Assembly (NCBI GenBank): GCA_034435035.1 | Contig: DAOTXW010000010.1 | Coordinates: forward strand, 1 to 48,622 | Length of the DNA: 48,622 nt | Direction: 5' to 3' | Origin: JAHEME01 sp034435035 | GTDB lineage: Bacteria > Chloroflexota > Anaerolineae > Aggregatilineales > UBA3940 | Notes under the pieces: generated by a model | What the model was told of the DNA's origin: nothing | Databases searched by the model: none | Seen by the model: only the letters and a program-made list of their open reading frames with translations | Made by a program: the position numbers and the translations under genes | Shown: positions 33,728 through 42,117 of the stretch, piece after piece | Layout of the letters: every line of letters begins with the position of its first letter | Position numbering within the stretch: the first letter of the stretch is position 1

Positions 33728-36234
33728 GCGCCGACTCTCTCCAGTCTGGCAATCTGGGCAGGGGTAGCCATCAGCGGCGCGCCCTGAGGCTGCAGCCGGG
33801 CAGCGATCAGCGCCACGCCGGCTGGCACGCCGTCATCGACCTGCGCGGCCGCCTCGACAGTGCGTCCATCGAAGGTGACGGACAGCGGATCGCCGGGCTG
33901 GATGCTCAGCCAGGCCGCATCGGACGGGTTCAGGCGCACCCACGGGGCCGGGATGCGCTGGCTGAGCGCCTCCGCCCCCAGGGCGAATACCGGCTCGGCA
34001 TCATAGACCAACGGAATCGGCACCAGCACCAGCGAGCCCCGACCCGCCTGCAGAGCCGCGCCGCCATCCGGGCGGCGGACGGCCGGGGCGTTCCCGCTCT
34101 CAGCCGCCGCCGGGATCTGCAAGCCCAGACCCTGCCGGTTCTGGAAGGCCGTGCCGCCGTAGTACAGATCGTCCCCGCCGACATCGGGGAACTGCTCGAC
34201 GTAGCGGGCCAGCCGGGGGTAGGTTACCTCGGCGTAGAGCGGCGTGGTGCGGGCGATCTCCGCCATCACGGCAGCCGCCGAGGCCGCCGGACGACCCTGC
34301 CCCAGCTTCTCGCCGAGGCGCTGCGCGATCAGCCAGTCCGGCAGGCTCTCGCCGACCGGTTCGATGGCCGGGTAGAAGCGCTGCACGCGGCGCTCGCCGC
34401 TGGTGAAGGTGCCTTCGCGCTCGCCGACGCTCTGGACAGGCAGGACGATATCGGCCAGGCTGGCCGTCCGGGTCAGGAACAGGTCCTGCACGATCAGCGT
34501 CGCCTTGGTCCCGCGCAGCGCCCGCTCGGCGGCGGGGTCATCTGCGACCGGATCGGCGCCGGCTATGTACAGCACCTGGAGGCTGTCGGCGGCCAGGGCA
34601 TCGAGGATCTCCGCGTAGCCCATACCAGGGCGCTCCGCCGGCTGGTAGCCGGGGCGGTAATCCGGGCGCAGGCCCATATCCGAAGTCCCCTGCCCGTTGG
34701 CCGACGGCCAGACGACGATCAGGCCGTTGTTCGGGCGGCCCACGTGCCCGGTTTCGAGCAGGAGGCTGGCAGCGGCCTGAGCCAGCGCCGCAGCGGCCTG
34801 CGGACCCAGCCCCTCGCGCCCGACAAAGACGACCACGCTGGCAGCGTCAGCCAGCGCCGGGTGCCCCTGCAGCCCGCTGAGCGCGGCGGCTTCTTCACCG
34901 TAGGCGCAGCGCACTGTGTGGGCAGCGTACTGATCCAGCGGCGTGCTGCGCCCGCTGACGACGATCAGGGACGCGCCGCGCAGCGCCGCCGCCCGCACCC
35001 GCAGATACCAGACCGGGCCGGTTTCATGCAGGTCAGTGGCGGCCACGACGATGGCATCCCCCTGGCCCAGCTGCTGCAGATCGGTGCCCGCTCCGACGCC
35101 GTACCAGGAGGCGTACTCGCCGCCGGCAGCCGCATCCGGGTAGGCCGCCAGATGATCGCTGCCCAGACCGCGCACCAGCTTCTGGATCGCGTAGGCATCC
35201 TCGTTGCTCAGGCGCCCGCCGCCGATGACGGCGACCCGGTCGCCCGCGCTCCTCAAATAACCAGCGGCGGCCTCCAGCGCCTCTTCCCAGGTGGATTCCA
35301 CCAGCTGGCCGCCCTTGCGGATCAGCGGGGTGCGCAGCCGCTGTTCATGATCCATGTGGTGATGCGCGAAGCGGCCCTTGTCGCAGATCCAGATCTCGTT
35401 GACCGCCTCGTTCTGGCGCGGCATCACGCGCTTGATGACTGTGCGGCCGCCCGCATCGCGGTCGGTGCGCGTGTCGAAGCTCATGTTGCAGCCCACCGGG
35501 CAGTGCGAGCAGATGGTCGCCACCTGCACCATCTCCCACGGGCGGGCATTGAAGCGGAAGTCCGCCGTGGTGAGGGCGCCTACCGGGCAGATATCGGTGG
35601 TATTGCCGGAGAAGATGCTGTCGAAGCCGGGGGTGCTGTTGGTGATGATGCGCTGCGACCGGCCGCGGCTCTCGAAGTCCAGCACATGCTCGCCGGCGAT
35701 CCGGTCCTGGAAACGGATGCAGCGGGCGCAGTGAATGCAGCGCTCCTGGTCGAGCGTGATCACCTCGCCCAGCGGGATGTGCTTGCCCAGGCGCATCCGG
35801 TCATCCCAGTACATCCGGCTGGTGCCGGGGCCGTGCCGCATGGTGAGGTTCTGCAGCGGGCATTCGCCGCCCTTATCGCAGATCGGGCAGTCCAGCGGAT
35901 GACTGGAGAGCAGGAACTCCAGGATCTCTTTGCGGGCGTCCTGCACCTTCGCCGTCGTCGTGCGGATGGTCATGCCATCGGTGACGTACTGGGTGCAGGC
36001 CGTCTGCGGGGTGGGGAACCAGGCCAGCTCTGCCTCGCCGGTCTGCGCGTTCTTGCGCGGCGTCGCCAGCTCTACCAGGCACATGCGGCAGTTGCCGTCA
36101 TGGCCGAGCTTGGGGTGATAGCAGAAGACCGGGATATCCACGCCCGCGTACCGCTTGGCGGCTTCCACCAGATTCATCCCGGCGGGGACCTCGTAGGTTT
36201 TGTCGTCGATGGTCAGCTTCACGGTGTTGGTCAT
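33724..36234 (-). CDS. nuoG: NADH-quinone oxidoreductase subunit G
   Basis: An 836-residue iron-sulfur subunit of the NADH module. N-terminal 2Fe-2S ferredoxin domain (CYHPKLGHDGNCRMCLVE, downstream Cys in TACTQYV), HPLDCPICDKGGECPLQ with RCIHCARCIRFQDRIAG for the next clusters, and a molybdopterin-oxidoreductase-like region starting CSHCPVGCNMSFDTR (the extra N7-type CxxCxxxC). The Mo-binding fold is presumably catalytically empty, as in other NuoG. ATG 36234 was chosen; GTG 36249 would add five residues. Confidence 0.95.
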   Translation of the reverse strand: MTNTVKLTIDDKTYEVPAGMNLVEAAKRYAGVDIPVFCYHPKLGHDGNCRMCLVELATPRKNAQTGEAELAWFPTPQTACTQYVTDGMTIRTTTAKVQDARKEILEFLLSSHPLDCPICDKGGECPLQNLTMRHGPGTSRMYWDDRMRLGKHIPLGEVITLDQERCIHCARCIRFQDRIAGEHVLDFESRGRSQRIITNSTPGFDSIFSGNTTDICPVGALTTADFRFNARPWEMVQVATICSHCPVGCNMSFDTRTDRDAGGRTVIKRVMPRQNEAVNEIWICDKGRFAHHHMDHEQRLRTPLIRKGGQLVESTWEEALEAAAGYLRSAGDRVAVIGGGRLSNEDAYAIQKLVRGLGSDHLAAYPDAAAGGEYASWYGVGAGTDLQQLGQGDAIVVAATDLHETGPVWYLRVRAAALRGASLIVVSGRSTPLDQYAAHTVRCAYGEEAAALSGLQGHPALADAASVVVFVGREGLGPQAAAALAQAAASLLLETGHVGRPNNGLIVVWPSANGQGTSDMGLRPDYRPGYQPAERPGMGYAEILDALAADSLQVLYIAGADPVADDPAAERALRGTKATLIVQDLFLTRTASLADIVLPVQSVGEREGTFTSGERRVQRFYPAIEPVGESLPDWLIAQRLGEKLGQGRPAASAAAVMAEIARTTPLYAEVTYPRLARYVEQFPDVGGDDLYYGGTAFQNRQGLGLQIPAAAESGNAPAVRRPDGGAALQAGRGSLVLVPIPLVYDAEPVFALGAEALSQRIPAPWVRLNPSDAAWLSIQPGDPLSVTFDGRTVEAAAQVDDGVPAGVALIAARLQPQGAPLMATPAQIARLERVGA

Positions 36235-36307
36235 ATCAGCAATCGCCACCCTGTAGAATCTGGCGTTTCAGGTCGTGTAGTTCCGGCAAAGCCGGCGCGG
36301 CGGGCGC

Positions 36308-37672
<1,365 letters not shown>

Positions 37673-37783
37673 AGGTTCTCCTCGTTCCTGCGGTCGGTCT
37701 CTGGTGCGCTTGAAGGCAGCCATCTTCCCGTGCTGGCTTGATGGGTTTCAGCCCGGACATCAGGCAGCCGCCTTCCACCCGCT

Positions 37784-38224
37784 TCAGCTCTCGTCGCTGC
37801 TCCGCTTGCTCACATAGTGCAGGCCCGGCCACTCCGCGTAGCCCGCCCGGATGAACAGCGCCAGCGAGGTTTCGTTCTCCGGCTCGATCAGCGCGGCGAT
37901 GACATCCAGCCCCAGCCCGCGCAGGGCCTCTTCGGCGGCGGCGATCAGCGCCTTTCCCAACCCCTGCCGCCGGTAGTCCGGGTGCACCGCCAGCCGGTTG
38001 ATCCAGCCCTTACGCCCATCGTGCGTCGCCAGCACGGCACCGACCAGCCTGCCATCCTCCGTCTGAACGCCGATGGGGATCTGCGTGCCGCCCGCGCACT
38101 GGCGCTCAAACGCCTCGCGCGAGTCGCGCCCCGCGGGCTTGTAAGGCAGGCCGGCTGCCTCCCACAGCGCCAGCAGCCGGTCATAATCCTCAGTCGTGAT
38201 ACGGCCTGGAGGCTTCAGACTCAC
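37784..38224 (-). CDS. GNAT-family N-acetyltransferase inside the nuo operon
   Basis: A 146-residue acetyltransferase. The acetyl-CoA loop lies in LAVHPDYRRQGLGKALIAAAEEALRGLG, followed by NETSLALFIRAGYAEWPG. It would acetylate an amine or protein; the target is unknown. It starts at GTG 38224 and overlaps the nuoE 3' end by 35 bp, so it is read as part of the operon between nuoE and nuoF. It is not a known complex I subunit. Base use resembles its neighbours, so there is no sign of recent import. Confidence 0.88.
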   Translation of the reverse strand: MSLKPPGRITTEDYDRLLALWEAAGLPYKPAGRDSREAFERQCAGGTQIPIGVQTEDGRLVGAVLATHDGRKGWINRLAVHPDYRRQGLGKALIAAAEEALRGLGLDVIAALIEPENETSLALFIRAGYAEWPGLHYVSKRSSDES

Positions 38225-38690
38225 GGCGCAGTTCTTCGATCAGCCGGTTGACCTTCTCAAAATCCAGGTTCTCGTAGTAATGGAAGTTGACCTGCATCAT
38301 CGGGGCGCGATCGCAGGCCGCCAGGCACATGACATTCTCGACGGTGAACAGGCCATCAGCGGTGGTCTCGCCCGGCTGCACGCCCAGATGCTCACAGACA
38401 TGCTGGCTGAACGCCTCGGCGCCGCGCAGCGCGCACGGCAGATCGGTGCAGATCTGCAGCAGGTATTTGCCCTTGGGCCGGTCGTAGTACATCGTGTAGA
38501 AGCCGACGATGCCCCTGATGTGGGTCACGTCGCTGTCAATGATCCCGGCGATCTCCTCCATCGCTTCCGGCGTGATGTAGCCGTACTCTTCCTGCGCGAT
38601 GTACAGCAGCGGCATCACCGCCGAGCGCTTATCGGGGTACTTCGACAGATGATACTCGATCTCTTCCCGGCGGGTATCTAGTAAGGCCAT
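38190..38690 (-). CDS. nuoE: NADH-quinone oxidoreductase subunit E
   Basis: A 166-residue thioredoxin-fold 2Fe-2S subunit (cluster N1a). The four Cys ligands appear as CTDLPC and CLAAC. The N-terminal helical part (YPDKRSAVMPLLYIAQEEYGYI) is typical. ATG 38690 has GAGG six bases upstream. The last 35 bases are shared with the GNAT gene start. Confidence 0.95.
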   Translation of the reverse strand: MALLDTRREEIEYHLSKYPDKRSAVMPLLYIAQEEYGYITPEAMEEIAGIIDSDVTHIRGIVGFYTMYYDRPKGKYLLQICTDLPCALRGAEAFSQHVCEHLGVQPGETTADGLFTVENVMCLAACDRAPMMQVNFHYYENLDFEKVNRLIEELRRESEASRPYHD

Positions 38691-38755
38691 GCTGTGCCTC
38701 GAAACATGGGTAGGATGCAGAGGACCGCGGGCCAGGTGGGCGCGGCGCGCCTCCC

Positions 38756-39025
38756 TCACCCCTTCGATTTGTCGCCCGGCTTGTCCAGGCTGCCGATCTT
38801 GCGCTTCTGGAGCATGATCTGCGCCCGCGCCCGGATCGCGCCCGGCAGCATCAGCAGCACGCCGCTGACGACTCCCAGCAGATAGCCGATGACCAGGATC
38901 AATGACACGGAGCCATCGACGACCGGGCGTCCCAGAAAGACCACGCTGACATAGTCGGTGTTCTCGATGGCGAAGATGCCGACGATGATGGCCAGTACCA
39001 GTGCAACGATCAGGGTGATAACCAT
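38756..39025 (-). CDS. LapA-domain small membrane protein inside the nuo operon
   Basis: An 89-residue protein with two membrane segments (about 1-19 and 39-62) in the LapA/DUF1049 pattern: IFAIENTDYVSVVFLGRP between them and a basic cytoplasmic tail (RARAQIMLQKRKIGSLDKPGDKSKG). In proteobacteria LapA-domain proteins support lipopolysaccharide assembly, but the domain is widespread in other phyla with unknown role. AGGAG precedes the ATG. It lies between nuoD and nuoE, 21 bp after nuoD. Confidence 0.82.
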   Translation of the reverse strand: MVITLIVALVLAIIVGIFAIENTDYVSVVFLGRPVVDGSVSLILVIGYLLGVVSGVLLMLPGAIRARAQIMLQKRKIGSLDKPGDKSKG

Positions 39026-39046
39026 GCTGCACGCTCCTGTGCTGCG

Positions 39047-40324
39047 CTAACGGTCGCAGTCGCCGAGCACAATATCGATGCTGCCGATGATCGCCACCAG
39101 GTCGGCCACCAGATGCCCCTGGCTCACCACCCCGATGGACTGCAGGTTGACGAACGAAGGCGTGCGGAAGCGCACGCGGTGGGGCCGCGGGCCGCCATCG
39201 CCGGCCATATAGACTCCCAGCTCGCCCTTGGGCGACTCGGTGCGGACATACACCTCGCCCACGGGCGCTTTGAAGCCTTCGGTCCACAGCTTGAAGTGGT
39301 GGATCACCGCCTCCATGCTGCTGCCCAGTTCCGCGCGCGGCGGCGGCACGAACTTGCGGTTGCTGCTGCGGAACGGCCCGTCCGGCAGGTTATCGGCGGC
39401 CTGCCGGATGATGCGCAGGGACTGACGCATCTCCTCCAGCCGGATCAGGTAGCGGTCGTAGACATCGCCGTTCGTGCCCAGCGGCACATCAAACTCGAAG
39501 TGATCGTAGGACGAATAGGGGATCGCCTTGCGCAGATCGAAGTTGACGCCCGACCCGCGCAGGTACGGCCCGGTCACGCTCCACTGGATGGCCGTCTCCG
39601 GCGTGATGACGCCGATGCCAGTCGTGCGATCGACGAAGATCGGGTTCTGGGTGACCAGCCGGTCGTAGTCGTCGATCTTGCCGGGCATGTACTTCAGGAA
39701 CCTGCGCAGCGCCGGCAGGAAGTCGGGCGTGATGTCGCGCCACAGGCCGCCGGGGCGGATGTAGTTGCCCATCATGCGCTGGCCGGAGAGCATCTCGAAC
39801 AGGTCGAGGATGTATTCGCGCTCGCGGAACGCGTACAGCAGCAGGCTGGTTGCGCCCAGGTCGAGGATGTGCGTCCCGATCCATACCAGGTGGCTGGCGA
39901 TGCGCTGCAGCTCGGCCAGGATCACGCGGATGTACTGCGCCCGCAGCGGCACGTCGATGTCGCACAGCTTCTCGACGGCCATTGAGTAGACCAGATTGTT
40001 GCCCAGGTTATTCAGATAGTCGATGCGATCGGTCATCACCAGCGACTTCTCGAATGTCTTGGCTTCCATCGTCTTCTCAATGCCCGTGTGCAGGAAGCCG
40101 ATATCGGGGTTGCAGGTGACCACCGTCTCGCCGTCCAGCTCGATCAACAGGCGCAGCACACCGTGCGTGCTGGGGTGCTGCGGACCCATATTGAGCAGGA
40201 TGGTATCGCCGGAGAAAGCGCGATCGCTGACGCGTCCGCGCAGTTCCTCCAGCGTGGTCTCGATGGTCTGCTCGTCGCTGTCGATCCCGGTGACGTGGGT
40301 CAGGTCTTGCTTGGTGAGTGTCAT
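39047..40324 (-). CDS. nuoD: NADH-quinone oxidoreductase subunit D
   Basis: A 425-residue, 49-kDa-type subunit lining the quinone site. Conserved LNMGPQHPSTHGVLRLLIELDGE (quinone-site His), NPDIGFLHTGIEKTMEAKTF, RIDYLNNLGNN and the C-terminal DLVAIIGSIDIVLGDCDR. A short N-terminal acidic extension precedes the core. It is separate from nuoC here, not fused. AAGGG lies upstream of the ATG. Confidence 0.97.
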   Translation of the reverse strand: MTLTKQDLTHVTGIDSDEQTIETTLEELRGRVSDRAFSGDTILLNMGPQHPSTHGVLRLLIELDGETVVTCNPDIGFLHTGIEKTMEAKTFEKSLVMTDRIDYLNNLGNNLVYSMAVEKLCDIDVPLRAQYIRVILAELQRIASHLVWIGTHILDLGATSLLLYAFREREYILDLFEMLSGQRMMGNYIRPGGLWRDITPDFLPALRRFLKYMPGKIDDYDRLVTQNPIFVDRTTGIGVITPETAIQWSVTGPYLRGSGVNFDLRKAIPYSSYDHFEFDVPLGTNGDVYDRYLIRLEEMRQSLRIIRQAADNLPDGPFRSSNRKFVPPPRAELGSSMEAVIHHFKLWTEGFKAPVGEVYVRTESPKGELGVYMAGDGGPRPHRVRFRTPSFVNLQSIGVVSQGHLVADLVAIIGSIDIVLGDCDR

Positions 40325-40378
40325 TGGCTGGACCCTTCGGCGGCTGCGCGCCGCGCCGTGCGGCGCCGCGGCGGATAG

Positions 40379-40900
40379 CTAGTCCTTCGGCTGCGGCTTC
40401 TTGGCCAGCACCCGGTCATAGTTGAACGAGAACTGCACCTCTTCGTACCCCAGCGGATAATCCTTGCGCAGCGGGTGGCCTGTCCAGTCGAACGGGAGCA
40501 GGATGCGGCGCAGGTCGGGGTGGCCCTCGAAGTGGACGCCAAACATGTCGTACACCTCGCGCTCGAGCCAGTTGGCGCCCTTCCAGACGCCGGTGACGCT
40601 GGGGGCCTGCGGGTCGCTGCCGGGCACGTAGATCTTGAGCCGCAGCTCGTGGTTCAGCGGCAGCGAGTACAGCACATAGCTGATGCCGAAGCGCGGCTCG
40701 TCCGGGAAGTAGTCGTTGCCGGCCAGGTCGGCCAGCATGTTGAACTCAAAGCCGTCGGTGTCGCGGCAGAAGGCGGCCACCTCGACGATCCCGGCGCGAT
40801 CCAGCACCACGGTGATCTCGCCGCGGAACTCGATGATCTCCTGCACATGCTGAGGGAAGCGCTCCTGCAGCGTCTTTGCCAGCGCCATCACGTAGGCCAT
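40379..40900 (-). CDS. nuoC: NADH-quinone oxidoreductase subunit C
   Basis: A 173-residue, 30-kDa-type subunit of the peripheral arm. It has the family block WKGANWLEREVYDMFGVHFEGHPDLRRILLPFDWTGHPLRKDYPL. It starts four bases after the nuoB stop; the ribosome site is weak, suggesting coupling. An in-frame ATG 12 bases later is an alternative. Confidence 0.96.
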   Translation of the reverse strand: MAYVMALAKTLQERFPQHVQEIIEFRGEITVVLDRAGIVEVAAFCRDTDGFEFNMLADLAGNDYFPDEPRFGISYVLYSLPLNHELRLKIYVPGSDPQAPSVTGVWKGANWLEREVYDMFGVHFEGHPDLRRILLPFDWTGHPLRKDYPLGYEEVQFSFNYDRVLAKKPQPKD

Positions 40901-40904
40901 AGGT

Positions 40905-41387
40905 TTATGCCCAGTCCTTGATCTTCTCGCCCATCACTTTGCGGTGCAGCGTGAGGATGCCGTCGATCAGCTGCTCGGGGCGCGGCGGGCACCCCGCCAC
41001 ATAGACATCGACCGGCACGATCTCGTCCACGCCCTGGAGGATCGCATAGTTGTTGAAGACGCCGCCCGAGCTGGCGCAGTCGCCCATCGAGAGCACCCAC
41101 TTGGGGGATGGCATCTGATCGTACAGCCGGCGCAGCACCGGGGCCATCTTGCGGCTCACCCGCCCGGCGACGATCATCAGGTCGCTCTGGCGCGGCGAGG
41201 CGCGCATCAGCTCCATGCCGAAGCGCGACATGTCATAGTGAGAGCACTGGGTCGCCATCATCTCGATGGCGCAGCAGGCCAGGCCGAACAGCATCGGCCA
41301 CATGGCCCGGGTGCGGCCCCAGTTGACCGCCTGCTCCAGCGTCGTCGTCACGACGCCCATATCGCCCAGTTTCTGCGTTACTCCCAT
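40905..41387 (-). CDS. nuoB: NADH-quinone oxidoreductase subunit B
   Basis: A 160-residue subunit carrying cluster N2, the last iron-sulfur centre before quinone. The ligands are seen as the adjacent Cys pair in FGLACCAIEMMA, Cys in MGDCASSGG and Cys in VAGCPPRPEQL. ATG 41387 is chosen because AAAGGGG lies at good spacing; ATG 41408 is possible. It overlaps nuoA by 10 bp. Confidence 0.97.
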   Translation of the reverse strand: MGVTQKLGDMGVVTTTLEQAVNWGRTRAMWPMLFGLACCAIEMMATQCSHYDMSRFGMELMRASPRQSDLMIVAGRVSRKMAPVLRRLYDQMPSPKWVLSMGDCASSGGVFNNYAILQGVDEIVPVDVYVAGCPPRPEQLIDGILTLHRKVMGEKIKDWA

Positions 41388-41737
41388 TCCAACGCCCCTT
41401 TCTTCCATGCATAGATCAACCCAAGCGTCAGGACGAGAACGAATTCACCCGCTACAATAAGCCCATAGACTCCCAGTTCGCGCACGATGACGGCATATGG
41501 CAGCAGGAAGATGATTTCCACGTCAAACAGGATGAACAGCACCGCGATCAGGTAGAACCGGACGGGCAGCCGGCGCACCGCCGGCCCGATAGGTGTCATG
41601 CCTGACTCATAGGGAGCGAGTTTCTTGGGGGTCGGGCGCCGCGGCCCGAGGATGGAAGAGATCACAACCGTGACCAGCGCGACAAATGTGGCAACCAGGA
41701 CGAGAATGGCGATGGGCACATATTGTTCGAGCTGCAC
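41378..41737 (-). CDS. nuoA: NADH-quinone oxidoreductase subunit A
   Basis: A 119-residue, three-helix membrane subunit at the head of the operon. PYESGMTPIGPAVRRLPVRFYLIAVLFILFDVEIIFLLPYA is the family signature (usual Cys replaced by Met in the YESG loop). The start is GTG 41737 with CGGAGAGG upstream, giving the usual length; an ATG at 41806 would lie on the promoter -35 and is rejected. Confidence 0.95.
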   Translation of the reverse strand: MQLEQYVPIAILVLVATFVALVTVVISSILGPRRPTPKKLAPYESGMTPIGPAVRRLPVRFYLIAVLFILFDVEIIFLLPYAVIVRELGVYGLIVAGEFVLVLTLGLIYAWKKGALEWE

Positions 41738-41777
41738 GGGCGCCTCTCCGAGGGGAAACACGAGTGACGACTGTCTT

Positions 41778-41806
41778 AAAATAAGCCAAGTTGCCACAGA
41801 CGTCAA
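41778..41806 (-). promoter_or_regulatory. Proximal promoter (P1) of the nuo operon
   Basis: Minus strand: TTGACG (41801-41806), 17-bp spacer, TATTTT (41778-41783). Expected +1 is near 41771, with about a 34-nt leader to the nuoA GTG. Confidence 0.7.
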
Positions 41807-41858
41807 GGCCGCGAACGGATTGACAGGGATAACGACGACGGTTCGCCGCAGGTGCGTC

Positions 41859-41876
41859 TTGTGGCAAACATCACAA
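41859..41876. promoter_or_regulatory. Rex-like operator upstream of nuoA
   Basis: TTGTGGCAAACATCACAA has the TTGTG-N8-CACAA form and 18-bp length of operators bound by the NADH/NAD+-sensing repressor Rex; the inner AA..TT of the usual consensus is not kept. It spans about +3 to +20 of the distal promoter and lies about 90-105 bp upstream of the P1 start. No rex gene is in the window. Confidence 0.5.
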
Positions 41877-41884
41877 GCGATTTA

Positions 41885-41913
41885 ATGGTAGCACAGTTTC
41901 CAGGGTCTTTCAA
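41885..41913 (-). promoter_or_regulatory. Distal promoter (P2) of the nuo operon
   Basis: Minus strand: TTGAAA (41908-41913), 17-bp spacer, TACCAT (41885-41890) with a TGC extension. Expected +1 near 41878, immediately before the Rex-like element. Confidence 0.55.
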
Positions 41914-42040
41914 ACCGAAGTGATCCGGGGGTGCCTATCGCCTCAGGGAAATCTGCGCTCACCCCTGTCGGATTGGATCGCGCTTCTTCCCCTGACGGTT
42001 GCAGGCCACCGCAGATTCACTAAACTAAGTATCTGCTAAT

Positions 42041-42046
42041 TATACT
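42041..42046 (+). promoter_or_regulatory. Possible -10 of the hybrid kinase gene
   Basis: TATACT lies in an AT-rich stretch (about 42010-42110) unusual for this window; TTCACT at 42016-42021 is a poorly spaced -35 (19 bp). Between it and the ATG at 42118 there is GATTC-C-GAATC (42073-42083), a small inverted repeat. The rest of 41914-42010 shows no clear feature. Confidence 0.35.
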
Positions 42047-42117
42047 GTTCTTATCCAATAATCGATACGAACGATTCCGAATCTCTGATCTGAATCATCT
42101 GGCAATGAGGAAGAAGT

